Positions 34,215-43,495 of a DNA stretch of 64,000 bases are shown one piece after another. The position numbers and the translations under genes were made by a program. Source of the DNA: Bacteroidaceae bacterium (GTDB lineage Bacteria > Bacteroidota > Bacteroidia > Bacteroidales > Bacteroidaceae); assembly GCA_017524545.1 (NCBI GenBank), contig JAFXVN010000016.1, positions 1 through 64,000 of the forward strand, read 5' to 3'. Under the pieces are notes generated by a model. It was not told the DNA's origin, did no database searches, and saw only the letters and a list, made by a program, of their open reading frames with translations. Positions within the stretch are counted from its first letter, which is position 1; the number at the start of each line of letters is the position of its first letter.

Positions 34215-35063
34215 ATGAAGAAACTATTTATTTTCGTTGCCTGCGCCCTCTGTTTGGGTGCCTGCAACACGACAGGAAATCAGGAAGCAGCACAGCAGGA
34301 ACGCGACTCGCTGCAACGCATCATCAACGAGAAAGATATGGAACTGGATGACATCATGGGCACCTTCAACGAGGTGCAGGAGGGCATCCGCCGCATCAAC
34401 GAGGCCGAGGGGCGCGTGACGATAGCCGACGGCAATCCCGAGAGTGCCAGCAGCCGCGAGGTGATTCGCGAGAACATGGCATTCATCCAGCAAGCCATGC
34501 AGCAGAACCGCGAGATGATTGCCCAGCTGCAAGAAAAGCTCAAGAACAGCAGCATCAAGGGCACCAAGATGCAGAAGACCATCGAGAACCTGCAAAGGCA
34601 GATTGACACCCAAAACGCCCGCATTCAGGAGCTTGAGGCAAGTCTGGCAGAAAAGGACGCCCTCATCGAGGCACAGGGCGATGCCATCGCTGGACTGAGC
34701 AACGACGTGGCTGCACTCACCGAGGAGAACAAGGCAAAGACAGAAAAAGTGCAGCAGCAGGACAAGGAACTGAACAGCGCATGGTTCGTCTTCGGCACCA
34801 AGAACGAGCTGAAGGAACAGAAGATTCTGACCAAGGGCGACGTCCTCAAGAGCGGCGACTTCAACAAGGACTACTTCACGAAGATTGACATCCGCTACGA
34901 CAAAGACCTCAAGTTCTACAGCAAAAGCGCCGAACTGCTCTCCACACATCCGGCCGGTTCCTTCCAGCTGACAAAGGACAAGCAGGGACAGTATGAACTC
35001 CACATCACCGACCCCCAGAAGTTCTGGAGCGTCAGCAAATACCTCGTCGTGCTGGTTAAATGA
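34215..35063 (+). CDS. Coiled-coil lipoprotein
   Basis: 282 residues with lipobox LGAC (Cys16). Residues about 25-190 are almost entirely heptad-like coiled coil (QQNREMIAQLQEKL, QKTIENLQRQIDTQNARIQELEAS). The C-terminal about 90 residues (WFVFGTKNELKEQKILTKGDVL onward) form a compact beta-rich domain conserved in Bacteroidetes proteins of unknown function. A periplasm-spanning or envelope-organising role is only inferred. Its stop overlaps the hflX start by 4 bp. Confidence 0.75.
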   Translation: MKKLFIFVACALCLGACNTTGNQEAAQQERDSLQRIINEKDMELDDIMGTFNEVQEGIRRINEAEGRVTIADGNPESASSREVIRENMAFIQQAMQQNREMIAQLQEKLKNSSIKGTKMQKTIENLQRQIDTQNARIQELEASLAEKDALIEAQGDAIAGLSNDVAALTEENKAKTEKVQQQDKELNSAWFVFGTKNELKEQKILTKGDVLKSGDFNKDYFTKIDIRYDKDLKFYSKSAELLSTHPAGSFQLTKDKQGQYELHITDPQKFWSVSKYLVVLVK

Positions 35064-36382
35064 AGACATCCCGAAGCAAGCATTACAACTCCTCGCGCTC
35101 GTCGCTGCCCTTCGAGGACGGCATGACGAGCGTCAAGTACCACAATGTGGTCGATGACAGCCCAGAGACTGCCGTGCTGGTCGGCCTCATCACACCCAAT
35201 CAGGACGAACGCAAGACAACAGAATACCTCGACGAACTGGAGTTCCTTGCCGAGACAGCAGGAGCAAAGACGGTGCGCCGCTTCACCCAACGCCTGAACG
35301 GGCCGAACAGCGTCACCTACCTCGGCATAGGCAAGTTGCAGGAGATACGCGCCTACATCCAGGCAGAAGAGGATGCGGAGCGCGAGATTTCAATGGTCAT
35401 CTTCGACGACGAGCTCTCCGCCAAGCAGCTCCGCAACATCGAGAATGAGCTGAAGGTCAAGATTCTGGACCGCACGACACTCATCCTCGACATCTTCGCC
35501 ATGCGCGCCCAGACGGCGAATGCCAAGACACAGGTCGAGCTGGCACAGTACCGCTACATGCTCCCCCGCCTGCAACGCCTCTGGACTCACCTCGAGCGTC
35601 AGGGCGGCGGCTCCGGCAGCGGCGGCGGCAAAGGCTCGGTGGGACTGAGAGGCCCCGGCGAGACGCAGCTCGAAATGGACCGCCGCATCATCCTGAATCG
35701 CATGAGCCTGCTCAAACAGCGGCTCGCGGAAATAGACAAGCAGAAGACAACGCAGCGCGGCAACCGAGGCCGCATGATTCGCGTGGCACTTGTGGGCTAC
35801 ACCAACGTGGGTAAGAGCACGCTGATGAACCTCCTCTCCAAGAGCGAGGTGTTTGCCGAGAACAAGCTCTTCGCCACCCTCGATACGACCGTCCGCAAGG
35901 TCATCGTGGACAACCTGCCCTTCCTGCTCAGCGACACCGTTGGCTTCATCCGCAAGCTGCCCACCGACCTCGTCGATTCCTTCAAGAGCACGCTCGACGA
36001 GGTGCGCGAGGCAGACCTCCTGCTCCACATCGTTGACATCAGCCATCCCGACTTCGAGGACCAGATAAAGGTGGTCGATAAGACACTTGCCGACCTCGGA
36101 TGCAGCGAGAAGCCACAGATGATTGTCTTCAACAAGATAGATGCCTACACATGGGAGGAGAAGGATGCCGACGACCTGACACCTGCCACCGCCCGCAACG
36201 TCTCGCTCGACGAACTCATCCACACTTGGATGTCGCGCCTCGGCGGTCAGTGCCTCTTCATCTCCGCACAGGAGCGGACGAACCTCGAAACCCTGAAACA
36301 AGTGCTATATAATAAGGTTAGGGAACTGCACGTGCAGAAGTACCCCTACAACGACTTCCTCTTCCAGCACTATGAAGAATAA
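35060..36382 (+). CDS. hflX: GTPase HflX
   Basis: 440 residues. Ribosome-associated GTPase that splits stalled ribosomes. The N-terminal HflX domain ends in the glycine-rich linker GGGSGSGGGKGSVGLRGPGETQLE, followed by the coiled region. The G domain has G1 GYTNVGKST (about residue 245), a TLDTT switch, G3 DTVGFI and G4 NKID. It overlaps the previous and next genes. Confidence 0.92.
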   Translation: MKTSRSKHYNSSRSSLPFEDGMTSVKYHNVVDDSPETAVLVGLITPNQDERKTTEYLDELEFLAETAGAKTVRRFTQRLNGPNSVTYLGIGKLQEIRAYIQAEEDAEREISMVIFDDELSAKQLRNIENELKVKILDRTTLILDIFAMRAQTANAKTQVELAQYRYMLPRLQRLWTHLERQGGGSGSGGGKGSVGLRGPGETQLEMDRRIILNRMSLLKQRLAEIDKQKTTQRGNRGRMIRVALVGYTNVGKSTLMNLLSKSEVFAENKLFATLDTTVRKVIVDNLPFLLSDTVGFIRKLPTDLVDSFKSTLDEVREADLLLHIVDISHPDFEDQIKVVDKTLADLGCSEKPQMIVFNKIDAYTWEEKDADDLTPATARNVSLDELIHTWMSRLGGQCLFISAQERTNLETLKQVLYNKVRELHVQKYPYNDFLFQHYEE

Positions 36383-36914
36383 AGACAAAAGCCAAGACCC
36401 CTCTAAATCTCCCCTTAAAGGGGAGACTTTATACCCATCATTATTCTCCCCCTTTAAGGGGGAGTTAGAGAGGGTCTTTTACCTTTCCCTTTTGTTTTGC
36501 CTGCTCTTTGTGGCGGGCATTCATGCCACGGTGGCAGAGAAGATCTATACGGAAGCCGACGATGGCGTGAAGCCGGACAAGGAGGTGTGGGGAAAGCTGG
36601 AACAGCGGCTCTATGCCAGCTGGGCTTCCCGCGATGTCCACTATGTCAAAAGGGCTGTGCCTCAACTGCGTGTGAAGACCGACACCATCGTCTATGCCTT
36701 CTCCATCCGCGTGCCCAAGACAGCAACGCCCGGCCTCTCGCGCCTGCGCACCTGCTTCGCTGACGCATGGAGGGACGCTCCGGAACCCTGCGGCGAACTG
36801 CCAATAGGCTTTGCAATGGACATTCCCATGCAAATCGCAGAGGACGAAACACCTGTGGAAGCCGTCAAGCCCGACGGAAGTCGATTGCAGTTCAAATTCA
36901 CGCCAAAACACTGA
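36372..36914 (+). CDS. Small secreted protein with palindrome-extended N-terminus
   Basis: 180 residues, family not recognised. The first 35 residues (including DPSKSPLKGETL and SPFKGELERV) are encoded by two CCCCTTTAAAGGGG-type palindromes at 36398-36480. A hydrophobic signal-like segment follows (VFYLSLLFCLLFVAGIHATVA). The body resembles small secreted proteins with conserved charged and aromatic residues. The palindrome appears to have replaced or extended the original N-terminus; no alternative ATG lies close to the hydrophobic segment. It overlaps hflX by 11 bp and ends 3 bp before the transposase-like gene. Confidence 0.6.
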   Translation: MKNKDKSQDPSKSPLKGETLYPSLFSPFKGELERVFYLSLLFCLLFVAGIHATVAEKIYTEADDGVKPDKEVWGKLEQRLYASWASRDVHYVKRAVPQLRVKTDTIVYAFSIRVPKTATPGLSRLRTCFADAWRDAPEPCGELPIGFAMDIPMQIAEDETPVEAVKPDGSRLQFKFTPKH

Positions 36915-36917
36915 ACA

Positions 36918-38141
36918 ATGACACGACAATCCTATCCCGACGAGGAACAGAGGAAACGACGGCCAGTCGATTCCACGCGGCACCACCGTGAGAACGGATG
37001 GGACTACCGAGGCCGTGCCATCTACCATTTCACCCTGCCAGTGGAGGAACGGTATCCGCTGTTTGGTGTTTTAGAGGGTGAGAGCGCAGAAGAGGCTTTC
37101 ATCAGGCTCAATCCCTTTGGTCGCCAAGTGTATCGGATGCTATGCGGGCTGGCGCAATTTTATGAAGGGAAGGGGTTCGCCCTGAAGGTGCTGGCACAGA
37201 AGGTGATGCCCGACCATATCCATTTGGTGATTCAGGTGCTCGAGCCGCTGCCGCAAAGCATCGGGGCAGTGGTTCGTGGCTTCAAGAGCGCCTGCACCAA
37301 GATTTACAAGCAGGACTATTTTTGCAGCGGCGAAAACGCCGATGGAATGCAGGGAGAGACTTCCGATGGAAACGCCGCTGGAGTGCACGAAAGAGCCTCT
37401 GATGAAAACACCAGGATGCACGGAGGCCAGGAGAAGGCCCTCGTGCATTTTGCCCGCATTTTTGCGGGCAGGGGCAGCATCTGGCAGCAGGATCCTGCCT
37501 ATTACCATGAGCGCATCCTTCATGCACCTGGCCAGTTGCGCCGGATGATTGACTATGTGAAAGACAACCCTCGCCGCCTTTGGCTCAAGGCCCATAACCC
37601 TGAACTCTTCCGGCTGCACAGGCGCACGGAAGCCTGCGGCCTGTCCTTCACCTCAATGGGCAACCATTTCCTCCTTGACTGGCCGGACCGACAGACGGTG
37701 GAAATGTCGCGCAGAGCCACCGACGAGCAGGTGGAGGAACGGATGCGGACGGCACTGGCAGCGGCTCACAACGGGGCTGTCACCTACACGGCTGCCATCA
37801 GCAAGGGCGAGAAGCTCATTGCCCGTGCTGTGCGGGAGCAAGGCTACCCGCTGGTCGTTCTTCTCAACGACGGGTTCCCCAAGGAAGGGTCGCCCCACGC
37901 TCGTTACTACAAGCCCGGAGGCCTTTATTTCGAGGCATGTTCGAGGGGGCAGCTGTTACTGCTGGAACCCACCGAGCAGGCTTTCCTCGAGGCCGGCATC
38001 CAATCTGCCGTCGAAGAGACTTTGCGCAGCAAGGCTGAAAGCCGCCATTACAGATATGCGCCTATCCCGGTAACTGCCCAGCGTTATCGCTTTGTGGCGC
38101 TCAATGAAATAGCCAAGCGGTTATCCCAAACGCAAGAATAA
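36918..38141 (+). CDS. RAYT-like Y1 HUH transposase with an extra C-terminal domain
   Basis: 407 residues. Residues about 30-235 are a Y1/REP-associated tyrosine transposase: the HUH motif is [12 protein letters not shown], followed by FKSACTKIY and [25 protein letters not shown] with the candidate catalytic Tyr in IDYVKDNP. A low-complexity insert ([20 protein letters not shown]) lies at about 138-170. Residues about 255-407 ([45 protein letters not shown]) look like a DprA/LOG-type Rossmann domain; this is inference. Family knowledge: RAYTs are single-copy, domesticated enzymes that move or maintain short palindromic REP elements. No terminal repeats typical of an IS were found. Confidence 0.75.
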   Translation: MTRQSYPDEEQRKRRPVDSTRHHRENGWDYRGRAIYHFTLPVEERYPLFGVLEGESAEEAFIRLNPFGRQVYRMLCGLAQFYEGKGFALKVLAQKVMPDHIHLVIQVLEPLPQSIGAVVRGFKSACTKIYKQDYFCSGENADGMQGETSDGNAAGVHERASDENTRMHGGQEKALVHFARIFAGRGSIWQQDPAYYHERILHAPGQLRRMIDYVKDNPRRLWLKAHNPELFRLHRRTEACGLSFTSMGNHFLLDWPDRQTVEMSRRATDEQVEERMRTALAAAHNGAVTYTAAISKGEKLIARAVREQGYPLVVLLNDGFPKEGSPHARYYKPGGLYFEACSRGQLLLLEPTEQAFLEAGIQSAVEETLRSKAESRHYRYAPIPVTAQRYRFVALNEIAKRLSQTQE

Positions 38142-38167
38142 CAATACTAACATATAAACTGAATACA

Positions 38168-39811
38168 ATGGCTGAATTTAAGTATGCCCCAATGTTCCAG
38201 ATGGGCGAGGACAAGACAGAGTATCGCCTCCTGACGAAGGAGGGAGTAAGTGTAAGCGAATTTGAGGGTCACAAGATTCTGAAGGTCAGCAAGGAGGCGC
38301 TGACCCTGCTGGCACAGCAGTGCTTCCACGACGTGGAGTTCATGCTGCGCCGCGAGCACAACCTGCAGGTTGCCAAGGTGCTGACCGACCCCGAGGCCAG
38401 CGAGAACGACAAGTATGTCGCCCTCCAGTTCCTGCGCAATGCCGACGTGGCTGCTAAGGGCGTGTTGCCTTTCTGCCAGGACACCGGCACTGCCATCATT
38501 CACGGCGAGAAGGGCCAGCAGGTCTGGACAGGCTTCGAGGACGAAGAAGCTCTGAGCCGGGGCGTCTTCAACACCTTCACGCAGGACAACCTCCGCTACT
38601 CGCAGAACGCGCCGCTGAACATGTACGACGAGGTGAACACGAAGTGCAACCTGCCTGCCCAGATTGACATCGAGGCAGTGGAGGGTGCTGAGTATCGCTT
38701 CGTTTGTGTAGCCAAGGGCGGCGGCTCTGCCAACAAGACCTACTTCTACCCCATGACCAAGGCACTCATCCAGAACGAGAAAACCCTGCTGCCCTGGCTG
38801 GTAGAGGAGATGAAGCATCTGGGCACAGCGGCTTGTCCGCCCTATCACATCTGCTTCGTGATTGGTGGCACCAGCGCCGAGAAGAACCTGCTGACCGTGA
38901 AGCTGGGCAGCATCAAGTACTACGACAGCCTGCCCACGACGGGCGACGAGACAGGCCGCGCCTTCCGCGACATCGACCTCGAGGAGAAGCTCTTGAAGGA
39001 GGCACAGAAGATAGGCCTCGGCGCTCAGTTCGGCGGCAAGTACCTGGCTCACGACATCCGCGTGATTCGTCTGCCGCGTCACGGTGCGTCGCTGCCCGTC
39101 GGCATGGGCGTAAGCTGCTCTGCCGACCGCAACATCAAGGCCAAAATCAACGAGGATGGCATCTGGATTGAGAAGATGGACAGCAACCCCTCGGAGCTGA
39201 TTCCCGAGGAGCTGCGCAATCCGGGCGAGGGTCCAAAGGGCATTGAGATTGACCTGAACAAAGGCATTGATGCTGTTCGTGCCGAGCTGACCAAGTATCC
39301 TGTCAGCACCCGCGTGAACCTGAAGGGCACCATCATTGTGGCTCGCGACATTGCCCACGCCAAGCTGAAAGCCCGCCTCGATGCCGGCGAGGGAATGCCC
39401 CAGTACTTCAAGGACTATCCTGTGCTCTATGCAGGTCCTGCCAAGACACCCGAAGGCTATCCCTGTGGCTCGATGGGTCCCACGACAGCCAACCGCATGG
39501 ACCCATACGTTGATGAGTTCCAGGCCAATGGTGCATCGCTGGTGATGATAGCCAAGGGCAACCGCACACAGCAAGTGACCGATGCCTGCAAGAAGCATGG
39601 CGGCTTCTATCTGGGCACCATCGGCGGCGTGGCTGCCGTACTGAGCCAGAGCAGCATCAAGAGCATCGAGTGCGTGGAATATCCCGAACTCGGCATGGAA
39701 GCCATCTGGAAGATTGACGTGGAGGACTTCCCGGCCTTCATCCTCGTCGACGACAAGGGCAACGACTTCTTCAAGCAGCTCAAGCCCTGGTGCGTGGGAT
39801 GCAAAGGCTGA
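38168..39811 (+). CDS. Class I fumarate hydratase (iron-sulfur)
   Basis: 547 residues. It converts fumarate to L-malate using a [4Fe-4S] cluster; in Bacteroidales it serves the reductive branch to succinate. Both halves of the two-domain class I enzyme are present in one chain. The alpha-type part has [47 protein letters not shown]. The beta-type part has [37 protein letters not shown] and [13 protein letters not shown]. Cluster Cys candidates lie in [13 protein letters not shown] and ECVEYPE-type positions. Full length for the FumA/FumB type. A long open frame on the opposite strand is a codon-bias shadow. Confidence 0.93.
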   Translation: MAEFKYAPMFQMGEDKTEYRLLTKEGVSVSEFEGHKILKVSKEALTLLAQQCFHDVEFMLRREHNLQVAKVLTDPEASENDKYVALQFLRNADVAAKGVLPFCQDTGTAIIHGEKGQQVWTGFEDEEALSRGVFNTFTQDNLRYSQNAPLNMYDEVNTKCNLPAQIDIEAVEGAEYRFVCVAKGGGSANKTYFYPMTKALIQNEKTLLPWLVEEMKHLGTAACPPYHICFVIGGTSAEKNLLTVKLGSIKYYDSLPTTGDETGRAFRDIDLEEKLLKEAQKIGLGAQFGGKYLAHDIRVIRLPRHGASLPVGMGVSCSADRNIKAKINEDGIWIEKMDSNPSELIPEELRNPGEGPKGIEIDLNKGIDAVRAELTKYPVSTRVNLKGTIIVARDIAHAKLKARLDAGEGMPQYFKDYPVLYAGPAKTPEGYPCGSMGPTTANRMDPYVDEFQANGASLVMIAKGNRTQQVTDACKKHGGFYLGTIGGVAAVLSQSSIKSIECVEYPELGMEAIWKIDVEDFPAFILVDDKGNDFFKQLKPWCVGCKG

Positions 39812-39860
39812 AAGGGTGAAAAGGAGAAAAAGTGAAAAGTTAAAAATTATAGTTAAGATT

Positions 39861-40352
39861 ATGGTAAAGCACATTATTCTTACCTTGGCACTGGCCTTCG
39901 TCTTCTCTTTGAACAAGGCTCAGGCTCAGTTGCCAGCTGTCACCTTGAAGACGATAAACGGCGACGAGGTGCGTACAGACACACTGTCAAATGGTGGCAA
40001 GCCGTTCATCATAGACTTCTTTGCCACTTGGTGCAAACCCTGCAACCGCGAACTGGATGCCATCTGCGAAGTCTATGACGAGTGGAAGGAAGAGACAGGC
40101 GTGAAGATTATTGCCATCAGCATCGACCAGGCTCAAAACATCAACAAGGTGAAGCCGTTGGTGAGCAATCACGGCTGGGAGTATGAAGTCCTGCTCGACC
40201 CGAACAGCGACTTCAAGCGTGCCTTGGGCTGCCAGATGATACCCTACACGATTATCGTGGATGGGAAGGGAGAAATCGTCTATAAGCACAACGGCTATAC
40301 CGACGGTGCCGAGACGGAACTGATAGAGAAGGTTCGAGAACTGCTGAAGTGA
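39861..40352 (+). CDS. TlpA-type thiol-disulfide oxidoreductase
   Basis: 163 residues with a signal peptide (MVKHIILTLALAFVFSLNKAQAQ), which fixes the ATG at 39861 rather than the longer open frame. The active site is FFATWCKPCNREL (Cys-Lys-Pro-Cys), with the cis-Pro loop CQMIPYTIIVDGKG. It heads a run of envelope genes, two of which (42008 and 43496) also carry Cys-x-x-Cys redox motifs. I infer that it services their disulfides. It overlaps the next gene by 1 bp. Confidence 0.87.
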   Translation: MVKHIILTLALAFVFSLNKAQAQLPAVTLKTINGDEVRTDTLSNGGKPFIIDFFATWCKPCNRELDAICEVYDEWKEETGVKIIAISIDQAQNINKVKPLVSNHGWEYEVLLDPNSDFKRALGCQMIPYTIIVDGKGEIVYKHNGYTDGAETELIEKVRELLK

Positions 40353-42001
40353 TGAAAAGAACTCTGACTTATCTGCTTGCCTGCCTCTGCGTTTTTGGCG
40401 CCAAGGCGTGGGAGAGGAAGGGCGTCACCTTCTCCGGCAGCATACAGAGCGACATGCTTGTCCCCCGCCGCGACAGCGGTACAGGAGCCGAGAAGACGGG
40501 CAGCTTCCTCACCAACACCTACGCCGACCTGCTGATACAAAGCCAGTACATCGACGCCGGTGCGCGTCTGGAGTTCCTGTCATATCCCTTGCCCGGCTTC
40601 GAAAAAGATTTCGAGGGATGGGGTGTGCCTCATTTCTGGATGAAGGGGAACATCGGGAAGGCAGAACTGACCGTCGGCACGTTCTATGAGCAGTTCGGCT
40701 CCGGCTTCATCCTTCGCACCTACGAAGAACGCGCCCTGGGCATCGACAATGCGCTGCTTGGAGGTCGCGTTGTGGTGAAGCCCGTCAAGGGCGTGACCCT
40801 GAAGGCACTCTCCGGCGTCCAGCGGCGCTACTGGGAATGGAACGAGGCACTCATCAGCGGAGCCGATGCTGAAATCGGTTTCGATGAGTTCTTCCCCGCA
40901 TTGCAGAAGAACGGCACGGACATCACGCTTGGAGGCTCGTGGGTGAACAAGTATGAGAAGAGCGACGAGAAGGTCTATCTGTCCCCCACCTACCGCCTGC
41001 GTCTCCCCAAGTTTGTCAATGCGTGGGACGTGCGGGCAAGCTTCGGTCGCGGCCCCTGGAATGTGATGGGCGAATATGCACAGAAGAGCGACGACCCCTC
41101 GTTTGCCAACGGGTACATCTACAGAAAAGGCTCTGCGGCCATGCTTTCCGGTTCATATTCCGGGAAAGGACTGAGCGTGCTGCTACAAGCAAAGCGCTCC
41201 GAAAACATGTCGTTCAAGAGTACCAGCGACGTATCCAAAGCCATCGGCATCTCTTCTGCCATCAACCATTTGCCAGCCTTCACACAAGACCAGACATACG
41301 CCCTTGCCGCCATCTATCCATACGCCACACAATTGGCAGACGGCGAGTGGGCTTATCAGGCTGAGGTGGGTTATAACTTCAAGCGCAAAACGCCCTTGGG
41401 AGGCCGTTATGGGATGAACGTGAAGGCCAACCTATCGTACGTCCGTGCCATCGACAGGCAGTTCTATGACGGGGACGACCTTGTGCAACAGACCAACGGT
41501 TACACCTCGAAGTTCTTCAAGTGGGGCGATGACACCTATTACAGGAGCATCGACATCACCCTGTCACGCAAGCTCTCGAAGGCGTTCAAGCTTAATCTGA
41601 TGTATGTGAACCAGCGTTACAACCAGTCGGTCGTTGAAGGACACGGCGGCATCGTCCACACCAACATCTTCATTGCCGACGGCAAGTACCAGTTCTCGCC
41701 AAAGGTGACTCTGCGTGGCGAGCTGCAATACCTCAGAACCAAGGAAGACCAGGGCGACTGGGCATACGGGCTGCTGGAGCTCTCTCTGGTGCCGCACTGG
41801 ATGATTACCGTCAGCGACATGTGGAACTGCGGTGAGACCAAGCTGCACTACTATCAGGGGCTTGTCACCTATAACGTCGGACAGCACCGCATACAGGCTG
41901 GTTATGGAAGGACACGTGCCGGCCTCAACTGCTCGGGCGGTGTGTGCCGCATGGTACCTGCCTATACGGGATGGACGCTTTCGTATAACTTTAACTTCTG
42001 A
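40352..42001 (+). CDS. DUF6029-like outer-membrane beta-barrel protein
   Basis: 549 residues. Signal peptide (MKRTLTYLLACLCVFGAKA); ATG at 40352 overlaps the upstream stop, and a GTG three bases earlier is less likely. The remainder alternates amphipathic strands typical of barrels (VTFSGSIQSDML, AELTVGTFYEQFGSGFILR, RIQAGYGRTRAGLNCSGG) and ends in an aromatic TGWTLSYNFNF, as outer-membrane proteins do. It matches the DUF6029 type found in Bacteroidetes next to TlpA and Omp28 proteins. Function unknown. Confidence 0.8.
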   Translation: MKRTLTYLLACLCVFGAKAWERKGVTFSGSIQSDMLVPRRDSGTGAEKTGSFLTNTYADLLIQSQYIDAGARLEFLSYPLPGFEKDFEGWGVPHFWMKGNIGKAELTVGTFYEQFGSGFILRTYEERALGIDNALLGGRVVVKPVKGVTLKALSGVQRRYWEWNEALISGADAEIGFDEFFPALQKNGTDITLGGSWVNKYEKSDEKVYLSPTYRLRLPKFVNAWDVRASFGRGPWNVMGEYAQKSDDPSFANGYIYRKGSAAMLSGSYSGKGLSVLLQAKRSENMSFKSTSDVSKAIGISSAINHLPAFTQDQTYALAAIYPYATQLADGEWAYQAEVGYNFKRKTPLGGRYGMNVKANLSYVRAIDRQFYDGDDLVQQTNGYTSKFFKWGDDTYYRSIDITLSRKLSKAFKLNLMYVNQRYNQSVVEGHGGIVHTNIFIADGKYQFSPKVTLRGELQYLRTKEDQGDWAYGLLELSLVPHWMITVSDMWNCGETKLHYYQGLVTYNVGQHRIQAGYGRTRAGLNCSGGVCRMVPAYTGWTLSYNFNF

Positions 42002-42007
42002 CACAAG

Positions 42008-42838
42008 ATGTTGAAACAATATACATATTATATATTAGCCTTCGCCTGCCTGCTGTTGGCTGGCTGTGACCGCATCGCAGAAGACGAACGCTTGATATAC
42101 GAGCCAATTGTAATGGAGGATGACCAGGAAGACATTCCAGAAGAGGGAAAGCCCGAACAAACCAAGCGTGTCGTACTGCTTGAAGACTTCACTGGCCAAA
42201 GGTGTACGAACTGCCCCGAGGCGACAGACGTCATTGAACAGCTTCAGGAAGTCTGCGGCAGTGCTCTGGTTGCTGTAGGCATACACGGAGGCCCGCTGGC
42301 CTTTGCCGGCAATGCCAGAACCGTGGGGTTGAAGATTGATATTGGCGACGAATACTATACGCATTGGAACCTTGAATACCAGCCTGTCGGACTGGTCAAC
42401 AGACATGCCCCGCTCAGTTACTCAGAATGGATTGATGCCGTGAAAGAAGAACTGGCAAAGCCAGCGCCATTGCGTCTGAAGGGGACTGCTGTCCTTGAAG
42501 GCAACGCCATCGCGATTAACATTGATGCCCAAGGCACCAACGGAACCGTTGACGGCAAGCTGCAGGTGTGGCTTTTGGAAGACGGCATCCAGGCACTTCA
42601 ACTGATGCCCGACGGCACTGCCAACCAAGCGTACATCCACAACCATGTGCTTCGCACAGCCGTCAACGGCACATGGGGAGAGGATTTCAGTATCAAGGAA
42701 GGAGAGACTGTGCAGCGGACGATGACTCTGAACCTGGAGCCGAAATGGAACCGGGAGCAGCTGAGCATCGTTGCCTTCGTCTATAACGACCAAGGCGTAC
42801 AGCAAGCCGCAAAGACTAAGGTAGAGATTATTGAATAA
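42008..42838 (+). CDS. Omp28-related lipoprotein
   Basis: 276 residues with lipobox LLLAGC (Cys19). The thioredoxin-like core has VVLLEDFTGQRCTNCPEATDVI (Cys-Thr-Asn-Cys) and an AVGIHGGPLAF strand. C-terminal Ig-like strands end at AKTKVEIIE. Omp28 of Porphyromonas is a surface-exposed lipoprotein. The conserved Cys pair suggests a redox partner of the TlpA protein encoded two genes upstream. Confidence 0.82.
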   Translation: MLKQYTYYILAFACLLLAGCDRIAEDERLIYEPIVMEDDQEDIPEEGKPEQTKRVVLLEDFTGQRCTNCPEATDVIEQLQEVCGSALVAVGIHGGPLAFAGNARTVGLKIDIGDEYYTHWNLEYQPVGLVNRHAPLSYSEWIDAVKEELAKPAPLRLKGTAVLEGNAIAINIDAQGTNGTVDGKLQVWLLEDGIQALQLMPDGTANQAYIHNHVLRTAVNGTWGEDFSIKEGETVQRTMTLNLEPKWNREQLSIVAFVYNDQGVQQAAKTKVEIIE

Positions 42839-42851
42839 AAACAATTTGCGT

Positions 42852-43466
42852 ATGAAGAAACTATTTACATTATGTGTTGGACTGCTGTCAGTCCTGCCCT
42901 TTTGGGCACAAAGCTTTGAGTTCCAATATGAGGGACAGAGCCTGAACGATGATGAGACCATCGTTATTGTCGCAGAAGAAGACCTGTTCGGAGATTTGTC
43001 TTGCGAGACCAACAGCATGTTTAATCCAAGCAACGGGCTGGTACTGAAACTGCTGAGAAGCGCAACAGCCAATGCCTCAGCCACCCTGCAAATCACGCAC
43101 AACTCCCTGACTGCGGAGAGTATGCAATGGTGCATGGGAGGCGAATGCACGCCTTTGGGCAACCAGGCATCACTCACCAAGCGATTCACCGTGGCAGGCA
43201 GCGAGACGGTGCAGTTCGACGCCACGAACATCAGTGGCGAGGGTTATCTTTTGGCAACGCTGAAGGTGACTATTGGGCTGGAGACGCGCCAAGTGAACAT
43301 TGTGTTTGTCAATGGCGATTATGATGGCATCCCGACACTCTCCCAAAAGGAAAGCGACGAGAAGGCTGTCTATGACCTTCACGGCAGGAAGATGCAAGGC
43401 AAGCCGTCGTCGGGCATGTATATCATCACAGACGGGAAGCGCGTTCGGAAAGTTGCAGTTAAATAA
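42852..43466 (+). CDS. Secreted protein with T9SS-like C-terminal tail
   Basis: 204 residues. The ATG at 42852 gives a clean signal peptide (MKKLFTLCVGLLSVLPFWAQ). The body is a beta-rich domain with Cys residues in LSCETNS and QWCMGGEC. The end, YDLHGRKMQGKPSSGMYII then GKRVRKVAVK, resembles short type IX secretion C-terminal signals and parallels the tails of the proteins ending at 9690 and 45307. Probably exported with its Omp28-like neighbours; function unknown. Confidence 0.7.
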   Translation: MKKLFTLCVGLLSVLPFWAQSFEFQYEGQSLNDDETIVIVAEEDLFGDLSCETNSMFNPSNGLVLKLLRSATANASATLQITHNSLTAESMQWCMGGECTPLGNQASLTKRFTVAGSETVQFDATNISGEGYLLATLKVTIGLETRQVNIVFVNGDYDGIPTLSQKESDEKAVYDLHGRKMQGKPSSGMYIITDGKRVRKVAVK

Positions 43467-43495
43467 CATCTTATAACATAAACATTCGTAGCATT

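Noticed and set aside
35390..36301. 303-codon open frame antisense to hflX
   Set aside because: It is fully explained by hflX on the plus strand, which has all the GTPase motifs.
36918..38141. Complete insertion sequence around the HUH transposase
   Set aside because: No terminal hairpins or target repeats were seen directly flanking it; RAYT-type single genes fit better than an IS200/IS605 element.
38147..39916. 589-codon open frame antisense to fumarase
   Set aside because: It mirrors the codon structure of a highly conserved class I fumarase and has no recognisable domain; it is a codon-bias shadow.
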